In this document: piece by piece, positions 48,415 to 58,330 of the stretch | How positions within the stretch are numbered: position 1 is the first letter of the stretch | How the letters are laid out: every line of letters starts with the position of its first letter | Source of the DNA: an uncultured Glaciecola sp. | GTDB taxonomy: Bacteria > Pseudomonadota > Gammaproteobacteria > Enterobacterales > Alteromonadaceae | Direction of reading: 5' to 3' | Assembly: GCA_905479945.1 (NCBI GenBank) | Contig: CAJQOP010000044.1 | Location: 1-64,000, forward strand | Length of the DNA: 64,000 nt | The notes under the pieces: model-generated | Database searches by the model: none | What the model was told of the DNA's origin: nothing | What the model saw: the letters and a program-made list of their open reading frames with translations, nothing else | Program-made: the position numbers and the translations under genes

Positions 48415-49226
48415 CAAACTCAAGCACTGGGGCTGATAGTACGGAAGCAAATAGCGCCGCAGTAAATAGCGCCGCAATAAATAGCGCTACGCCTGTTATT
48501 TTCTTTCCAGGAACATTGTGCGATGAACGAGTGTTTATGCCACTTTGGCAAGCAATGAATTCAAACAACAATCATTTAGACAACAAAGCCTTCGTGCCGC
48601 TACAGTGGGCGCAAGACTTGCCGCAAATGATGGCCTTGAGTGAAGATAGATTGGGTTACTTTCCAGCTAAAGTACATTTAGTTGGATACTCAATGGGAGG
48701 CTATATTGCTGCGTTAACCGCATTGGCCAAGCCAAATAAAGTCGCAAGCCTCACACTAATAGGAAGCACATGCAAAGCGTTAGCTGACAAAGAAGTTCAG
48801 CAAAGAATGCTATTGTTAAGGGCAATACAGAAAAAGCAGTACAAAAGGATGAGCGAATCTCGAGTTGATTTCATGCTGCACAGAGCTAACCATGCAAATA
48901 AGGATATTAGGATCACTGTTAAGAGTATGGCTGATGACTTGGGAGCTGCAGTGTTGGCTGCGCAGGTGAATGCAAGCGCCAAGCGCAAAGATTTAACTAC
49001 GGCGTTAAAACAGCAAAGCTTTGATACTTCTTTTGTGTTGGGTGAGCAGGATAATATTGCTACGCCATCAGAAGTAAAGGAAATATGCGCCGCTAGATGG
49101 AGCTCTGTGACCAAAGTGTCTAAAAGTAGTCAGTTTCACTTCGAAGTCATTGCTAATGCTGGGCATTTGCTGCCTTTAGAGCAACCCGAATTGTTAGCAA
49201 ATTACTTACACCAACATTTAGCTTAA
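48411..49226 (+). CDS. Alpha/beta hydrolase
   Basis: Alpha/beta hydrolase fold with oxyanion region FFPGTLCDERVF, nucleophile elbow GYSMGG (Ser94), an acidic residue after FVLGEQD and the His in NAGHLLPLEQPE. The length is 271 residues, and there is no signal peptide. The substrate is unknown (esterase, thioesterase or MenH-like are possible). Translation is coupled to radA by an ATGA overlap. The first 27 residues are low-complexity (ANSAAVNSAAINSA), made by an in-frame 15-bp repeat, so the ancestral start may have been different. Confidence 0.85.
   Translation: MTNSSTGADSTEANSAAVNSAAINSATPVIFFPGTLCDERVFMPLWQAMNSNNNHLDNKAFVPLQWAQDLPQMMALSEDRLGYFPAKVHLVGYSMGGYIAALTALAKPNKVASLTLIGSTCKALADKEVQQRMLLLRAIQKKQYKRMSESRVDFMLHRANHANKDIRITVKSMADDLGAAVLAAQVNASAKRKDLTTALKQQSFDTSFVLGEQDNIATPSEVKEICAARWSSVTKVSKSSQFHFEVIANAGHLLPLEQPELLANYLHQHLA
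48447..48491. repeat. In-frame 3 x 15-bp tandem repeat at the hydrolase N-terminus
   Basis: GCAAATAGCGCCGCA, GTAAATAGCGCCGCA, ATAAATAGCGCTACG. The core AATAGCGCCGCA also appears on the reverse strand of the lepB-tail repeat about 10 kb away (TTAATAGCGCCGCAGC). Confidence 0.9.
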
Positions 49227-49250
49227 GTAAGCTGAACTCTTTTTCTTATG

Positions 49251-49282
49251 CAGAGCTGAGCGCATACAGAGCTGAGCGTACG
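49251..49282. repeat. 2 x 16-bp repeat after the hydrolase gene
   Basis: CAGAGCTGAGCGCATA and CAGAGCTGAGCGTACG in tandem (13 of 16 match), 24 bases past the stop. The reverse complement TATGCGCTCAGCTCTG resembles the lepB-tail half unit TATGCGCCGCAGCTAG. Confidence 0.8.
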
Positions 49283-49302
49283 TGGTTTTATCTTTTAAAT
49301 AT

Positions 49303-49330
49303 CTGACGGGGCTATAACTAGCCCCGTCAG
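49303..49330 (-). terminator. GC-rich hairpin, likely terminator of ettA
   Basis: CTGACGGGGCTA and TAGCCCCGTCAG form a perfect 12-bp stem with loop TAAC, four bases after the ettA stop. On the minus strand it is followed by ATATTTAAAAG, only partly T-rich. It may also block the hydrolase transcript from the other side. Confidence 0.7.
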
Positions 49331-49334
49331 AGCC

Positions 49335-50999
49335 TTAACTAATACTCTTATATTTTAATCGATGAGGTTCAACAACATCATGCCCATAGTTTTCCTTTAT
49401 CCAAGATTCATATTCGTTGTAATTTCCTTCAAAGAAGTTAATTTTACCTTCATCACGATAATCCATAATATGAGTTGCAACTCTATCCAAAAACCACCTG
49501 TCATGCGAAATAACTAGCACACAACCAGGAAACTCTAAAATTGCATTTTCTAATGCGCGTAAGGTTTCGACATCGAGATCATTAGTAGGCTCATCCAGCA
49601 GCAGTGTATTACCGCCTGCTTTGAGTAGTTTGGCCAAGTGAACCCGGTTTCTCTCACCTCCAGACAGATCCTTAACAAATTTTTGCTGATCACTGCCTCT
49701 GAAATTAAAGCGGCTACAATAAGCTCGACTATTGAGTTCAAAGTTACCAATACGAACGATATCTTGACCATCAGATAGCTCTTGAAAAACGGTCTTGTCG
49801 CCATCCATATGGTCCCTGAATTGATCAACGCTCGCTAGTTGCACACTTTCCCCAATATCAATCTTTCCTGAGTCAGCTGCCTCGTCGCCGGTTAACATTC
49901 TGAATAAAGTTGATTTACCTGCTCCATTTGGCCCGATAATACCGACAATCGCTCCTTTTGGCACATTAAAGCTTAAGTCATCAATTAATAAGCGCTCGCC
50001 ATAAGACTTTCTCAAATTTGTGACTTCAATCACTTTGTCGCCTAAACGTTCTCCTGGTGGAATGAATAGTTCATTGGTTTCATTACGCTTTTGATAGTCG
50101 CCAGAGCTTAGTTCGTCAAAGCGAGACATTCTTGCTTTGCTTTTAGCTTGTCGGCCTTTAGGGTTGCTTCTAACCCATTCTAGCTCCTGCTTAATAGACC
50201 TTTGGCGTGCATTCTCAGTGCGCTCTTCCTGCGCTAGGCGTGCGTCCTTTTGCTCAAGCCAACTAGAATAATTACCTTCCCATGGAATGCCTTGGCCGCG
50301 GTCTAGCTCCAAAATCCAACCTGCAACATTATCTAGGAAATACCTATCATGGGTAATCGCAACAACGGTACCTTCATAATCATGCAAGAACCGCTCTAGC
50401 CAAGCAACGGACTCTGCATCTAAATGGTTAGTCGGTTCATCGAGTAACAGCATTTCAGGTTTTTCTAATAGCAAGCGACATAAAGCAACTCGCCGCCTTT
50501 CGCCGCCAGACAGCTTGCTAACGTCAGCATCCCAAGGCGGAAGACGCAGAGCATCGGCTGCGCGCTCGAGGGCATTTTCTAAGTTATGGCCATCTTTGGT
50601 CTGAATAATGGCTTCCATTTCACCCTGTTCTTGCGCTAATGCGTCGAAGTCAGCGTCAGGTTCAGCATAAGCTGCATATATCTCATCAAGCCGAGATAGT
50701 GCATGCGCAACATCGGCAAAAGCTTCTTCTACATTGCCCCGCACATCCTTGCTTTCATCAAGCTGGGGTTCCTGCGGTAGATAACCTATTTTTAAGCCGG
50801 GCTGTGGGATTGCCTCTCCCTCAATTTCTGTATCAAGGCCAGCCATAATGCGCAGCAAGGTCGATTTACCTGAGCCATTTAAACCCAAGACACCAATTTT
50901 AGCGCCTGGGAAAAAGCTGAGTGAGATGTTTTTAAGGATTTGACGATTAGGTGGGACAATTTTTCCCACTCTATGCATGCTATACACATATTGAGCCAT
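49335..50999 (-). CDS. ettA: EttA, energy-dependent translational throttle (ABC-F)
   Basis: ABC-F ATPase that binds the ribosomal E site and gates the first peptide bond according to the ATP/ADP ratio. It has two ABC domains, with Walker A GLNGSGKS (39-46) and GPNGAGKS, and signatures LSGGERRRVA and LSGGERNRVH. Between them is the interdomain linker that contacts P-site tRNA. The length is 554 residues (E. coli 555), and no membrane domain is present. Monocistronic, with its own hairpin. Confidence 0.96.
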   Translation of the reverse strand: MAQYVYSMHRVGKIVPPNRQILKNISLSFFPGAKIGVLGLNGSGKSTLLRIMAGLDTEIEGEAIPQPGLKIGYLPQEPQLDESKDVRGNVEEAFADVAHALSRLDEIYAAYAEPDADFDALAQEQGEMEAIIQTKDGHNLENALERAADALRLPPWDADVSKLSGGERRRVALCRLLLEKPEMLLLDEPTNHLDAESVAWLERFLHDYEGTVVAITHDRYFLDNVAGWILELDRGQGIPWEGNYSSWLEQKDARLAQEERTENARQRSIKQELEWVRSNPKGRQAKSKARMSRFDELSSGDYQKRNETNELFIPPGERLGDKVIEVTNLRKSYGERLLIDDLSFNVPKGAIVGIIGPNGAGKSTLFRMLTGDEAADSGKIDIGESVQLASVDQFRDHMDGDKTVFQELSDGQDIVRIGNFELNSRAYCSRFNFRGSDQQKFVKDLSGGERNRVHLAKLLKAGGNTLLLDEPTNDLDVETLRALENAILEFPGCVLVISHDRWFLDRVATHIMDYRDEGKINFFEGNYNEYESWIKENYGHDVVEPHRLKYKSIS

Positions 51000-51211
51000 G
51001 GTTCTCTCTTTTTAATCTTTTGATTAGTATTTCTGAATTGTAAGGACTTTGTGGGTTAAGTACTAGCAAATATCTATGATATCATTCATTAATAGTGAAA
51101 ATAACTCAGCCAAAATGTTCACCACAAAAGAACAGCTTGTTGGTATAAATTAGGGTTAACAAACTCTGGGACATACCCGAGAATGTTTTGGTAAATATCT
51201 AAAGGAATCTT

Positions 51212-52231
51212 ATGCCTGCTTCTTACTCTCTGCAAGAATTGATAAACCATATTGGTGGCGAAATACAGGGTGACCCTAATGCAATGATCACTAGCATGGG
51301 AACTCTTGAAAACGCCACGAGCGGGCAAATGTCATTTTTGACCAACTCGAAATACAAAAATGCGATGGCAGAAACCAACGCGACTGCTGTTATCTTAAAA
51401 GAAGCCGACGCCGAGTTTTGTAAGGTCAATAAAGTAATCCATCCAGATCCTTATGTTGCCTTCGCCAAAGCAGCGCAATTATTAGATAGCACGCCTGTTC
51501 CTGCGGATGGGATTTCTGCGCAAGCGAGCATCCACCCGAGCGCTAAAATCGGCAAGGGCGCTAGTATTGCAGCAGGCGTTGTAATCGAAAAAGATGTGAA
51601 AATTGGTGATAATGCACGCATTGGCCCCAACACGGTTATAGGTGAAGGGGCTGAACTTGGTGATGAACTTAATTTACGCGCCAATGTGACTATTTACCAT
51701 CGTGTTATTGCTGGTGATCGTGTGTCGATTCATAGTGGCACAATAGTCGGGTCAGATGGCTTCGGTTATGCCAATGATAAAGGTGTGTGGGTTAAGATTC
51801 CGCAATCAGGCACAGTTATTATTGGTGATGACTGCGAGATTGGCGCAAACACCTGTATCGATAGAGGTGCCTTAGACAATACGATTATTGGTAACGATGT
51901 GATTATTGACAACCTCGTACAAATTGCTCACAACGTGACCGTTGGTGATCACTCGTGCATTTGTGGGGGAACTGGCATAGCTGGAAGTTCGAATATTGGC
52001 AAATATGTGGTTATCGCAGGTACTTGTGTGGTTAATGGCCATATAGATATCTGTGATAAAGTCCAAATCACTGGTTTTAGCATGGTGACTAAGTCGATTA
52101 CGCAGCCTGGTGTTTACTCTTCAGGAATGCCTGTGCAGTCAAATCGTGATTGGCAAAAAAATACGGTGAGACTGCGTCAAATAGGTAAATTAGTCGAGCG
52201 AGTTAAAACGCTAGAAGGCTTGCATAAGTAA
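51212..52231 (+). CDS. lpxD: LpxD-type UDP-3-O-acylglucosamine N-acyltransferase
   Basis: Left-handed parallel beta-helix acyltransferase adding the N-linked acyl chain in lipid A synthesis. An N-terminal uridine-binding domain (about 1-100) is followed by many hexapeptide repeats and a C-terminal helix. The catalytic His240 is in NLVQIAHNV (E. coli H239), and GSDGFGYA is family-specific. The length is 339 residues. It stands alone here, not in the usual bamA-skp-lpxD-fabZ-lpxA cluster, so it may be a second LpxD copy; I cannot tell from the window. AAAGGAAT precedes the ATG. Confidence 0.9.
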   Translation: MPASYSLQELINHIGGEIQGDPNAMITSMGTLENATSGQMSFLTNSKYKNAMAETNATAVILKEADAEFCKVNKVIHPDPYVAFAKAAQLLDSTPVPADGISAQASIHPSAKIGKGASIAAGVVIEKDVKIGDNARIGPNTVIGEGAELGDELNLRANVTIYHRVIAGDRVSIHSGTIVGSDGFGYANDKGVWVKIPQSGTVIIGDDCEIGANTCIDRGALDNTIIGNDVIIDNLVQIAHNVTVGDHSCICGGTGIAGSSNIGKYVVIAGTCVVNGHIDICDKVQITGFSMVTKSITQPGVYSSGMPVQSNRDWQKNTVRLRQIGKLVERVKTLEGLHK

Positions 52232-52448
52232 AGTTTACAAATGCTTATATTTAATTCCAATAAAGCGCTATACAAGCGCCTTAAAATGCTTAAAATATTG
52301 CATCTAATATTTAGGTAAATACGCGAGTTTCAGCTCCTCCCTATTTTGGCTATTTTGAGCATGCTTTAATGTCTTGTTTAATTAGCAGTATATGGCTGGA
52401 AATGAACCACAAAAAGATCACGCATAACAAGCTCAGCAGGAGACTCCC

Positions 52449-53705
52449 ATGTTATCAAGTAATATGACTATTGCAGAATTCGACCCAGAACTAGCGGCCG
52501 CAATAGAAAAAGAAAATCAACGCCAAGAACATCATATCGAGCTTATTGCGTCAGAAAACTACTGTTCTCCACGAGTAATGGAAGCTCAAGGCTCTCAGCT
52601 TACCAATAAATACGCCGAAGGTTATCCTGGCAAGCGTTATTATGGCGGGTGTGAGTATGTTGATATTGCGGAAGAGCTCGCCATTGAAAGAGCAAAAGAG
52701 TTGTTTGGTTGTGACTATGCGAACGTTCAACCTCATTCCGGTTCACAAGCAAATACCGCTGTTTTTATGGCCTTAATTGAAGCCAATGATACCGTGTTAG
52801 GTATGAGCTTATCAGACGGTGGTCATTTAACTCATGGTTCACATGTGAATTTTTCGGGTAAATTATACAATGCTGTTCAATACGGCTTACATCCTGAAAC
52901 TGGCGTTATTGATTACGATAATGTGGAAGCTCTTGCCGTTGAACACAAGCCTAAGTTAATTATCGGTGGATTCTCTGCGTATTCAGGCATTGTTGATTGG
53001 GCTCGTTTTCGTGAAATAGCCGACAAAGTTGGCGCTTATTTGCTTGTTGATATGGCTCATGTTGCTGGTTTAGTTGCTGCTGGGGTTTATCCTAGTCCAT
53101 TGCCGCACGCTCACGTAGTGACGACCACAACACATAAAACATTAGCTGGCCCGCGCGGTGGCTTAATTTTGTCTGCTTGTGGCGACGAAGTCTTGTATAA
53201 GAAATTCAATAGTTCAGTGTTTCCTGGCAATCAAGGCGGTCCTTTATGTCACGTTATTGCAGCAAAAGCAGTCGCCTTTAAGGAAGCACTTGAACCAGAA
53301 TTTAAAAGCTATCAGCAGCAAGTGTTAAAAAATGCCAAAGCTATGGTCTCAGTGATGCAAGAGCGCGGTTATAAAATTGTTTCTAATGGCACTGATAATC
53401 ACCTGTTTTTATTGGATCTTATTGATAAAGATATTACAGGGAAAGCTGCAGATGCTGCGCTAGGTAGTGCCAACATTACGGTGAACAAAAACTCTGTGCC
53501 TAACGACCCGCGTTCTCCGTTCGTCACAAGTGGTTTGCGTATTGGTTCTCCAGCAATTACCCGCCGTGGTTTTATGGAAGGCGAAGCAAAACAAGTCGCT
53601 ACTTGGATGTGCGACGTGTTAGATAATATTGATGACCAAAGCGTTATTACGAGAGTGAAAGGCGAAGTGGTTGACTTATGTGAACGCTTCCCAGTATACG
53701 GTTAA
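52449..53705 (+). CDS. glyA: Serine hydroxymethyltransferase
   Basis: PLP enzyme converting serine and tetrahydrofolate to glycine and methylene-THF. The PLP lysine is K230 in [16 protein letters not shown] (E. coli K229). The length is 418 residues. AGGAG precedes the ATG. It lies upstream of nrdR and the rib genes, a common arrangement (glyA-nrdR-ribD), but a strong terminator separates it from nrdR. The 217-base upstream gap has no PurR or MetR box that I can recognise. Confidence 0.98.
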   Translation: MLSSNMTIAEFDPELAAAIEKENQRQEHHIELIASENYCSPRVMEAQGSQLTNKYAEGYPGKRYYGGCEYVDIAEELAIERAKELFGCDYANVQPHSGSQANTAVFMALIEANDTVLGMSLSDGGHLTHGSHVNFSGKLYNAVQYGLHPETGVIDYDNVEALAVEHKPKLIIGGFSAYSGIVDWARFREIADKVGAYLLVDMAHVAGLVAAGVYPSPLPHAHVVTTTTHKTLAGPRGGLILSACGDEVLYKKFNSSVFPGNQGGPLCHVIAAKAVAFKEALEPEFKSYQQQVLKNAKAMVSVMQERGYKIVSNGTDNHLFLLDLIDKDITGKAADAALGSANITVNKNSVPNDPRSPFVTSGLRIGSPAITRRGFMEGEAKQVATWMCDVLDNIDDQSVITRVKGEVVDLCERFPVYG

Positions 53706-53731
53706 GTAGGGACTTACTTATCTTTTTAGCG

Positions 53732-53755
53732 AAAAGCCGGAGTAGTCCGGTTTTT
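53732..53755 (+). terminator. Rho-independent terminator after glyA
   Basis: AAAAGCCGGA and TCCGGTTTTT pair around loop GTAG, ending in five T, then CGG and another T-run. Confidence 0.85.
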
Positions 53756-53844
53756 CGGTTTTTATATCAATTAACTTATGCCTCTAAATCGTTTCTTCTA
53801 GTATAGACTATTCGATTTGATTGCTTACTTTGGAGTCTTAGTTC

Positions 53845-54294
53845 ATGTTTTGTCCATTTTGTTCTGCGCAAGAAACTAAGGTTATCGACTCTCGCCTGGT
53901 TTCTGATGGCACGCAAGTGCGCCGTCGCAGAGAGTGTTTAGAGTGTCATGAGCGTTATACAACATTTGAAGTGGCAGAGCTAGTAATGCCAAGAGTTGTC
54001 AAACGAGATGGTTCAAGGGAACCTTTTAATGAGGATAAGCTTAGGGCTGGCTTACAGCGAGCGCTAGAGAAGCGCCCAGTAAGCACTGAGCAAGTAGAGA
54101 ATTGTATCGTAAGAATAAAATCTTCATTGCGAGCAACTGGAGAGCGAGAAATTAAAAGCGAGTTTGTTGGCAGTCTGATTATGGATGCATTGAAAGATTT
54201 GGACAAAGTCGCCTACGTTCGTTTTGCTTCGGTTTATCGATCATTTGAGGATATTCGTGAGTTTGGTGAAGAAATAGCCAAGCTAGGTGATTGA
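53845..54294 (+). CDS. nrdR: Transcriptional repressor NrdR
   Basis: Zinc-finger/ATP-cone repressor of ribonucleotide reductase genes that senses dATP/ATP. The zinc ribbon cysteines are C3, C6, C31 and C34, and the ATP-cone begins near [12 protein letters not shown]. The length of 149 residues is exact for the family. Its TGA overlaps the ribD ATG by one base, so nrdR leads the riboflavin operon. Confidence 0.97.
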   Translation: MFCPFCSAQETKVIDSRLVSDGTQVRRRRECLECHERYTTFEVAELVMPRVVKRDGSREPFNEDKLRAGLQRALEKRPVSTEQVENCIVRIKSSLRATGEREIKSEFVGSLIMDALKDLDKVAYVRFASVYRSFEDIREFGEEIAKLGD

Positions 54295-55550
54295 TGTTAG
54301 CTTTTTCAAAAGACGATGCATACTGGATGTCACAGGCATTGAAATTGGCAAAAAAGGGACGCTATTCAACTACGCCGAACCCAAATGTTGGTTGTGTCAT
54401 CGTTGGAATTAATGGCGCCCTATTGGGCCAGGGGTATCACCAACGAGCGGGTGAAGCACATGCTGAGGTCAATGCACTGATTGATGCAGCCACAAAGCGC
54501 AAGAAGCCTAATGGCCAGCCAAATGAAATAGTCCAAGAGTCAGTAAAAGAAATAGATTCAAAGCCTGTAACCTTTGGAGCAACGGCGTACGTTACTTTAG
54601 AGCCATGCAGCCATGTTGGAAAAACGCCGCCTTGTGCATTGGCGCTAATTGAAGCTCAAGTTACTCGAGTGGTCATTGCTAGCGTTGATAAAAACCCGCT
54701 AGTTCAAAATAATGGGATTCGATTACTTAAAGAAGCTGGTATTCAGGTTGATATTGGATTGATGGAGCGCGAAGCATCGGCATTGAATGTTGGTTTTAAC
54801 TATCGGATGACGAATAATTTGCCATGGCTTACGGTAAAGTTAGCGACTAGTTTGGATGGTAAAATAGCGTTATCAAATGGCAAGAGCAAGTGGATTACCG
54901 GCTTACCAGCAAGAATTAACGTTCAAGTTGAAAGAGCTCGAAGCTGCGCAATATTAAGCGGTGCAGACACCGTTATTATGGATAACCCAAGGTTATCTGT
55001 GCGCGTTAATGAGCTTCCGACATCAGAAAAAGAAAAGTTTCTCCTGCGGCAAACGCAACCGCTAAGAGTTCTCATCGATGGGCAGAACCGTTTGCATGAT
55101 GACTACCAAATTTTCAATGATGGACACCCTGTTTTAGTATTCAACGCGAAACATAATAACAAGCTACGATCTGTCAATACTGAGCAGTTTCAAGTGCCAG
55201 TTAATAATGCGCCGGCTAATGATTTTTCATTGGGTAAGCAAGATTCAAAAGATATGCAAGCAGAGTCACGACAATACCTAAGTTTAACGGCTATCATGCA
55301 CGAATTAGCAAACAGGCAAATTAATCGACTGTGGACTGAGGCGGGAGCGTCTTTGTGCGGTGCTTTGTTTAAGGCAAGCTTGGTCAATGAACTTATTATC
55401 TATCAAGCGCCAATATTATTGGGAAGTGACGCAAAGGGAGCAATTGATTTAGGCAGCATAGAGCATCTTGAAAAAGTAATAAAGAGCCAATTTGATGAAG
55501 TAGTTCAAATCGGAAACGATCTAAAATTACGTTTGCTCATTAAAAGCTAG
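54294..55550 (+). CDS. ribD: RibD, bifunctional riboflavin deaminase/reductase
   Basis: Second and third steps of riboflavin synthesis. The deaminase zinc site is H56-A-E58 with C105 and C114 in EPCSHVGKTPPC, and the C-terminal reductase domain starts near LPWLTVKLATSLDGKIA. At 418 residues it is longer than E. coli RibD (367): extra segments at about 67-92 (TKRKKPNGQPNEI) and at about 300-325 in the reductase half are polar and look like loops. The ATG at 54294 overlaps the nrdR stop; the codon just before it is an in-frame TTG. Confidence 0.95.
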   Translation: MLAFSKDDAYWMSQALKLAKKGRYSTTPNPNVGCVIVGINGALLGQGYHQRAGEAHAEVNALIDAATKRKKPNGQPNEIVQESVKEIDSKPVTFGATAYVTLEPCSHVGKTPPCALALIEAQVTRVVIASVDKNPLVQNNGIRLLKEAGIQVDIGLMEREASALNVGFNYRMTNNLPWLTVKLATSLDGKIALSNGKSKWITGLPARINVQVERARSCAILSGADTVIMDNPRLSVRVNELPTSEKEKFLLRQTQPLRVLIDGQNRLHDDYQIFNDGHPVLVFNAKHNNKLRSVNTEQFQVPVNNAPANDFSLGKQDSKDMQAESRQYLSLTAIMHELANRQINRLWTEAGASLCGALFKASLVNELIIYQAPILLGSDAKGAIDLGSIEHLEKVIKSQFDEVVQIGNDLKLRLLIKS

Positions 55551-55574
55551 CATTCAAATTAGGAGTATAGATTT

Positions 55575-56234
55575 ATGTTTACTGGAATTATAGAAGCAAA
55601 AGGAACGGTCAAGTCTTTAGTCAATCACGGCAATGATATTCGACTTACTATAGCAACTGGCAAGTTAGACATGAGCGATGTTGCTTTGGGTGATAGTATT
55701 GCTGCCAATGGCGTATGTTTAACTGTTGTTGATTTTGGTGAATATTACTACAGTGTCGATGTGTCGGCTGAAACTATAAAATATACAGGCTTTGCTAACT
55801 ATAGCAGTGGAAGTGAAGTGAACTTGGAAAAAGCGATGCGTGCTGATACTCGATTTGGTGGTCATATTGTTAGTGGCCATGTGGATGGAGTAGGTGAGGT
55901 GATATCAGTTACTGATCACCAACGCTATGTAGAAATTTGGGTAAAAGCACCTGATGAGCTAGCAAAATATATTGCGCACAAAGGTTCTATTACCATCGAT
56001 GGTGTGAGTTTGACAGTGAACGACGTCAAAGGAGCAGCATTTATGCTTTGGTTAATTCCTCACACATTGCAAGAAACTGTGATTGGTACATATTCCAAAG
56101 GGACTAAAATCAATTTGGAAGTTGATGTTATAGCGCGTTATTTGGAGCGTTTAATGTTGGGCGATAAAGCAGCAGATGAAGAAAAGCAAGATATCAGCAT
56201 GTCATTTTTAGCAGAGCATGGTTACTTAAAATAA
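55575..56234 (+). CDS. ribE: Riboflavin synthase, alpha subunit
   Basis: Dismutates two lumazines to riboflavin. The N-terminus [12 protein letters not shown] is diagnostic, and two lumazine-binding barrels follow, with [12 protein letters not shown] in the first and [13 protein letters not shown] in the second. The length is 219 residues. AGGAG precedes the ATG. It lies between ribD and ribBX in the same operon. Confidence 0.97.
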   Translation: MFTGIIEAKGTVKSLVNHGNDIRLTIATGKLDMSDVALGDSIAANGVCLTVVDFGEYYYSVDVSAETIKYTGFANYSSGSEVNLEKAMRADTRFGGHIVSGHVDGVGEVISVTDHQRYVEIWVKAPDELAKYIAHKGSITIDGVSLTVNDVKGAAFMLWLIPHTLQETVIGTYSKGTKINLEVDVIARYLERLMLGDKAADEEKQDISMSFLAEHGYLK

Positions 56235-56251
56235 TTACGAAGAGAAATGGA

Positions 56252-57358
56252 ATGGCCTTGAACACAACAAAAGAAATAATTGAAGACATCAAATTAGGCA
56301 AAATGGTTATTTTGATGGATGATGAAGACCGAGAGAATGAGGGGGATCTTATCATGGCAGCTGAACATGTAACCCCAGAAGCGATTAATTTCATGGTAAC
56401 CCATGCACGTGGCCTAGTTTGTTTGCCAATGACGGCTGAACGCTGTTTGCGCTTGAAGCTGCCTTTGATGGTTGACAATAATAACGCTCAGTTTTCAACT
56501 AACTTCACTGTTTCTATTGAAGCTGCTGAAGGTGTCACAACAGGCATCTCTGCTGCAGACAGAGCAAGAACAATTCTTGCCGCTGTAAGTACGTCAGCGG
56601 TTGCCAAGGATATTGTTCAGCCGGGCCATATATTCCCACTCATTGCCAAAGAGGGCGGCGTACTTAACCGAGCTGGGCATACTGAAGCCGGTGTTGACTT
56701 AGCCAGGATGGCGAATTGTGAAGCAGCCTCAGTTATTGTCGAAATTTTAAATGATGACGGCTCCATGGCAAGACGACCTGAGCTCGAAGTATTTGCGCAA
56801 AAACACAATCTAAAAATTGGTACCATTGCAGATTTAATTGAATATCGTAATCTAAACGAAACTACGATTGAGCAAGTTGCCACGTGTCAGCTACCCACCG
56901 CCTATGGTGATTTCGAATTAATTACCTTCAAAGATGTGATTGATGAGCAAGTTCATTTTGCATTGAAAAAAGGCGACATTATTAAAAACAAGCCAACCTT
57001 AGTTCGCGTTCATTTACTTAATACCTTGAGTGACTTACTTGGCTCAACAAGAGCGATTAATCGCTCTATGCCCTTATCGGAATCTATGCAGCGAATAAGT
57101 GATGAAGGTGGCGTGTTGGTGTTGTTAGGTAAGAAAGAAGACATTCTTTCTCAGGTAAAGCAGTTTCAAGCTGAAGATAATGACGAGGTTGCGGCTGGTA
57201 AAGCTTGGCAAGGCTCATCAAGAACGGTGGGTGTTGGAAGTCAAATACTGGCTAGTTTAGGTGTTGAAAAAATGCGCCTATTAAGCAAGCCAATTAAGTA
57301 TTCTGCCCTGTCAGGCTTTGGTCTTGAGGTTGTCGAATACGTTTACGACGAAAAATAA
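56252..57358 (+). CDS. ribB: RibBX: DHBP synthase fused to an inactive cyclohydrolase II-like domain
   Basis: Residues 1-200 are a complete 3,4-dihydroxy-2-butanone 4-phosphate synthase ([11 protein letters not shown] at 23-33, [11 protein letters not shown] at 140-150). Residues 205-368 keep the GTP cyclohydrolase II fold at the C-terminus ([15 protein letters not shown]) but lack the zinc cysteines. Where RibA has H-S-E-C-L-T-G-D this protein has HLLNTLSD (254-261), and the C-x-C pair is gone. This is the RibBX architecture known from many proteobacteria, in which the second domain is not a cyclohydrolase. A separate ribA is therefore expected elsewhere. Confidence 0.93.
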   Translation: MALNTTKEIIEDIKLGKMVILMDDEDRENEGDLIMAAEHVTPEAINFMVTHARGLVCLPMTAERCLRLKLPLMVDNNNAQFSTNFTVSIEAAEGVTTGISAADRARTILAAVSTSAVAKDIVQPGHIFPLIAKEGGVLNRAGHTEAGVDLARMANCEAASVIVEILNDDGSMARRPELEVFAQKHNLKIGTIADLIEYRNLNETTIEQVATCQLPTAYGDFELITFKDVIDEQVHFALKKGDIIKNKPTLVRVHLLNTLSDLLGSTRAINRSMPLSESMQRISDEGGVLVLLGKKEDILSQVKQFQAEDNDEVAAGKAWQGSSRTVGVGSQILASLGVEKMRLLSKPIKYSALSGFGLEVVEYVYDEK

Positions 57359-57426
57359 CCCCTTTTATTAATTAATATTGGAGCGAATTATGGTATACTT
57401 TGCGCCGATTTTTTTGGAGAGCAAAA

Positions 57427-57903
57427 ATGATAGAAATTGAAGGTAATATTCGCGCAACGGGAAAGAAATTCGCTATTGTTGTGGCGCGCTTCAACGGTTT
57501 CGTAGTTGAAAGCTTACTAGATGGCGCCATTGATACTTTAGATCGTCATGGTGAAGTTAACACTAATGACATCACCTTAGTGCGTGTTCCGGGTGCTTAT
57601 GAATTGCCCATCGTTGCTAAAAAGCTAGCTGAAAAAAACAAATTTGACGCCATTATCGCGCTAGGTGCGGTTATTCGTGGTGGTACGCCACACTTTGATT
57701 TTGTTGCTGGCGAATGTAACAAAGGTCTGGCACAAGTATCATTGGACCACGGCATTCCAGTTGCCTTCGGTGTTATCACTACTGATAGTATTGAACAAGC
57801 AATTGAACGCTCTGGCACCAAAGCAGGAAATAAAGGCGCTGAGGCTGCATTGAGTGCTTTAGAGATGGTCAATGTTATTAGCGCTATAGAAGAGGCTAAC
57901 TAA
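57427..57903 (+). CDS. ribH: Lumazine synthase
   Basis: Condenses DHBP with the RibD product to give lumazine and forms icosahedral or pentameric shells. The active-site His89 is in [11 protein letters not shown]. The length is 158 residues from the ATG at 57427, which has GGAG nine bases upstream and gives [19 protein letters not shown] box at 57394-57399 and a 16-codon upstream frame (57390-57440) overlap the start. nusB follows with no gap, as in E. coli. Confidence 0.96.
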   Translation: MIEIEGNIRATGKKFAIVVARFNGFVVESLLDGAIDTLDRHGEVNTNDITLVRVPGAYELPIVAKKLAEKNKFDAIIALGAVIRGGTPHFDFVAGECNKGLAQVSLDHGIPVAFGVITTDSIEQAIERSGTKAGNKGAEAALSALEMVNVISAIEEAN

Positions 57904-58326
57904 TTGAAACCTGCCGCGCGACGCAAAGCTAGAGAACTAGCAGTTCAGGGTTTATATGGGTGGCAAATGAGTGGCAACCCTATAGAAAACATTGAGCTTG
58001 GTATAGTCACTACAAACAATATGCAAAAAGTGGATATGGAATACTTCCTAGCATTATTGCGCGGAGTCGCCCAAAGAACTGCAGAACTAGATAAAACGAT
58101 TAAGCCTTACCTTGGCAGATTGCCTGAGGAATTGGATCCAGTTGAACGAGCAATTTTGCGCTTGGCAACTTTGGAGCTTGTTGAGCGTTTTGACACACCT
58201 TTTAAGGTTGTGATCAATGAATCAATAGAACTAGCAAAAACGTTCGGCGCTGAAGAGAGCCATAAATTTGTGAATGGTGTTTTAGATAAAGCGGTTAAAA
58301 CGCTTCGCAAAGACGAAAGAAGCTGA
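57904..58326 (+). CDS. nusB: Transcription antitermination protein NusB
   Basis: Binds boxA RNA with NusE (S10) for rRNA antitermination. All-helical NusB fold: RRKARELAVQGLYGWQMSGN at the N-terminus, and later ELDPVERAILRLATLELVER and the FGAEESHKFVNGVLDKA segment. The length is 140 residues. The start is TTG, directly after the ribH stop, with GAGG nine bases upstream. It is in the ribH-nusB-thiL-pgpA order of E. coli. Confidence 0.96.
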   Translation: MKPAARRKARELAVQGLYGWQMSGNPIENIELGIVTTNNMQKVDMEYFLALLRGVAQRTAELDKTIKPYLGRLPEELDPVERAILRLATLELVERFDTPFKVVINESIELAKTFGAEESHKFVNGVLDKAVKTLRKDERS

Positions 58327-58330
58327 TTTA

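Noticed and set aside
56235-57426. FMN riboswitch ahead of ribBX or ribH
   Set aside because: The gaps before ribBX and ribH are too short, and no RFN-type conserved blocks are visible there.
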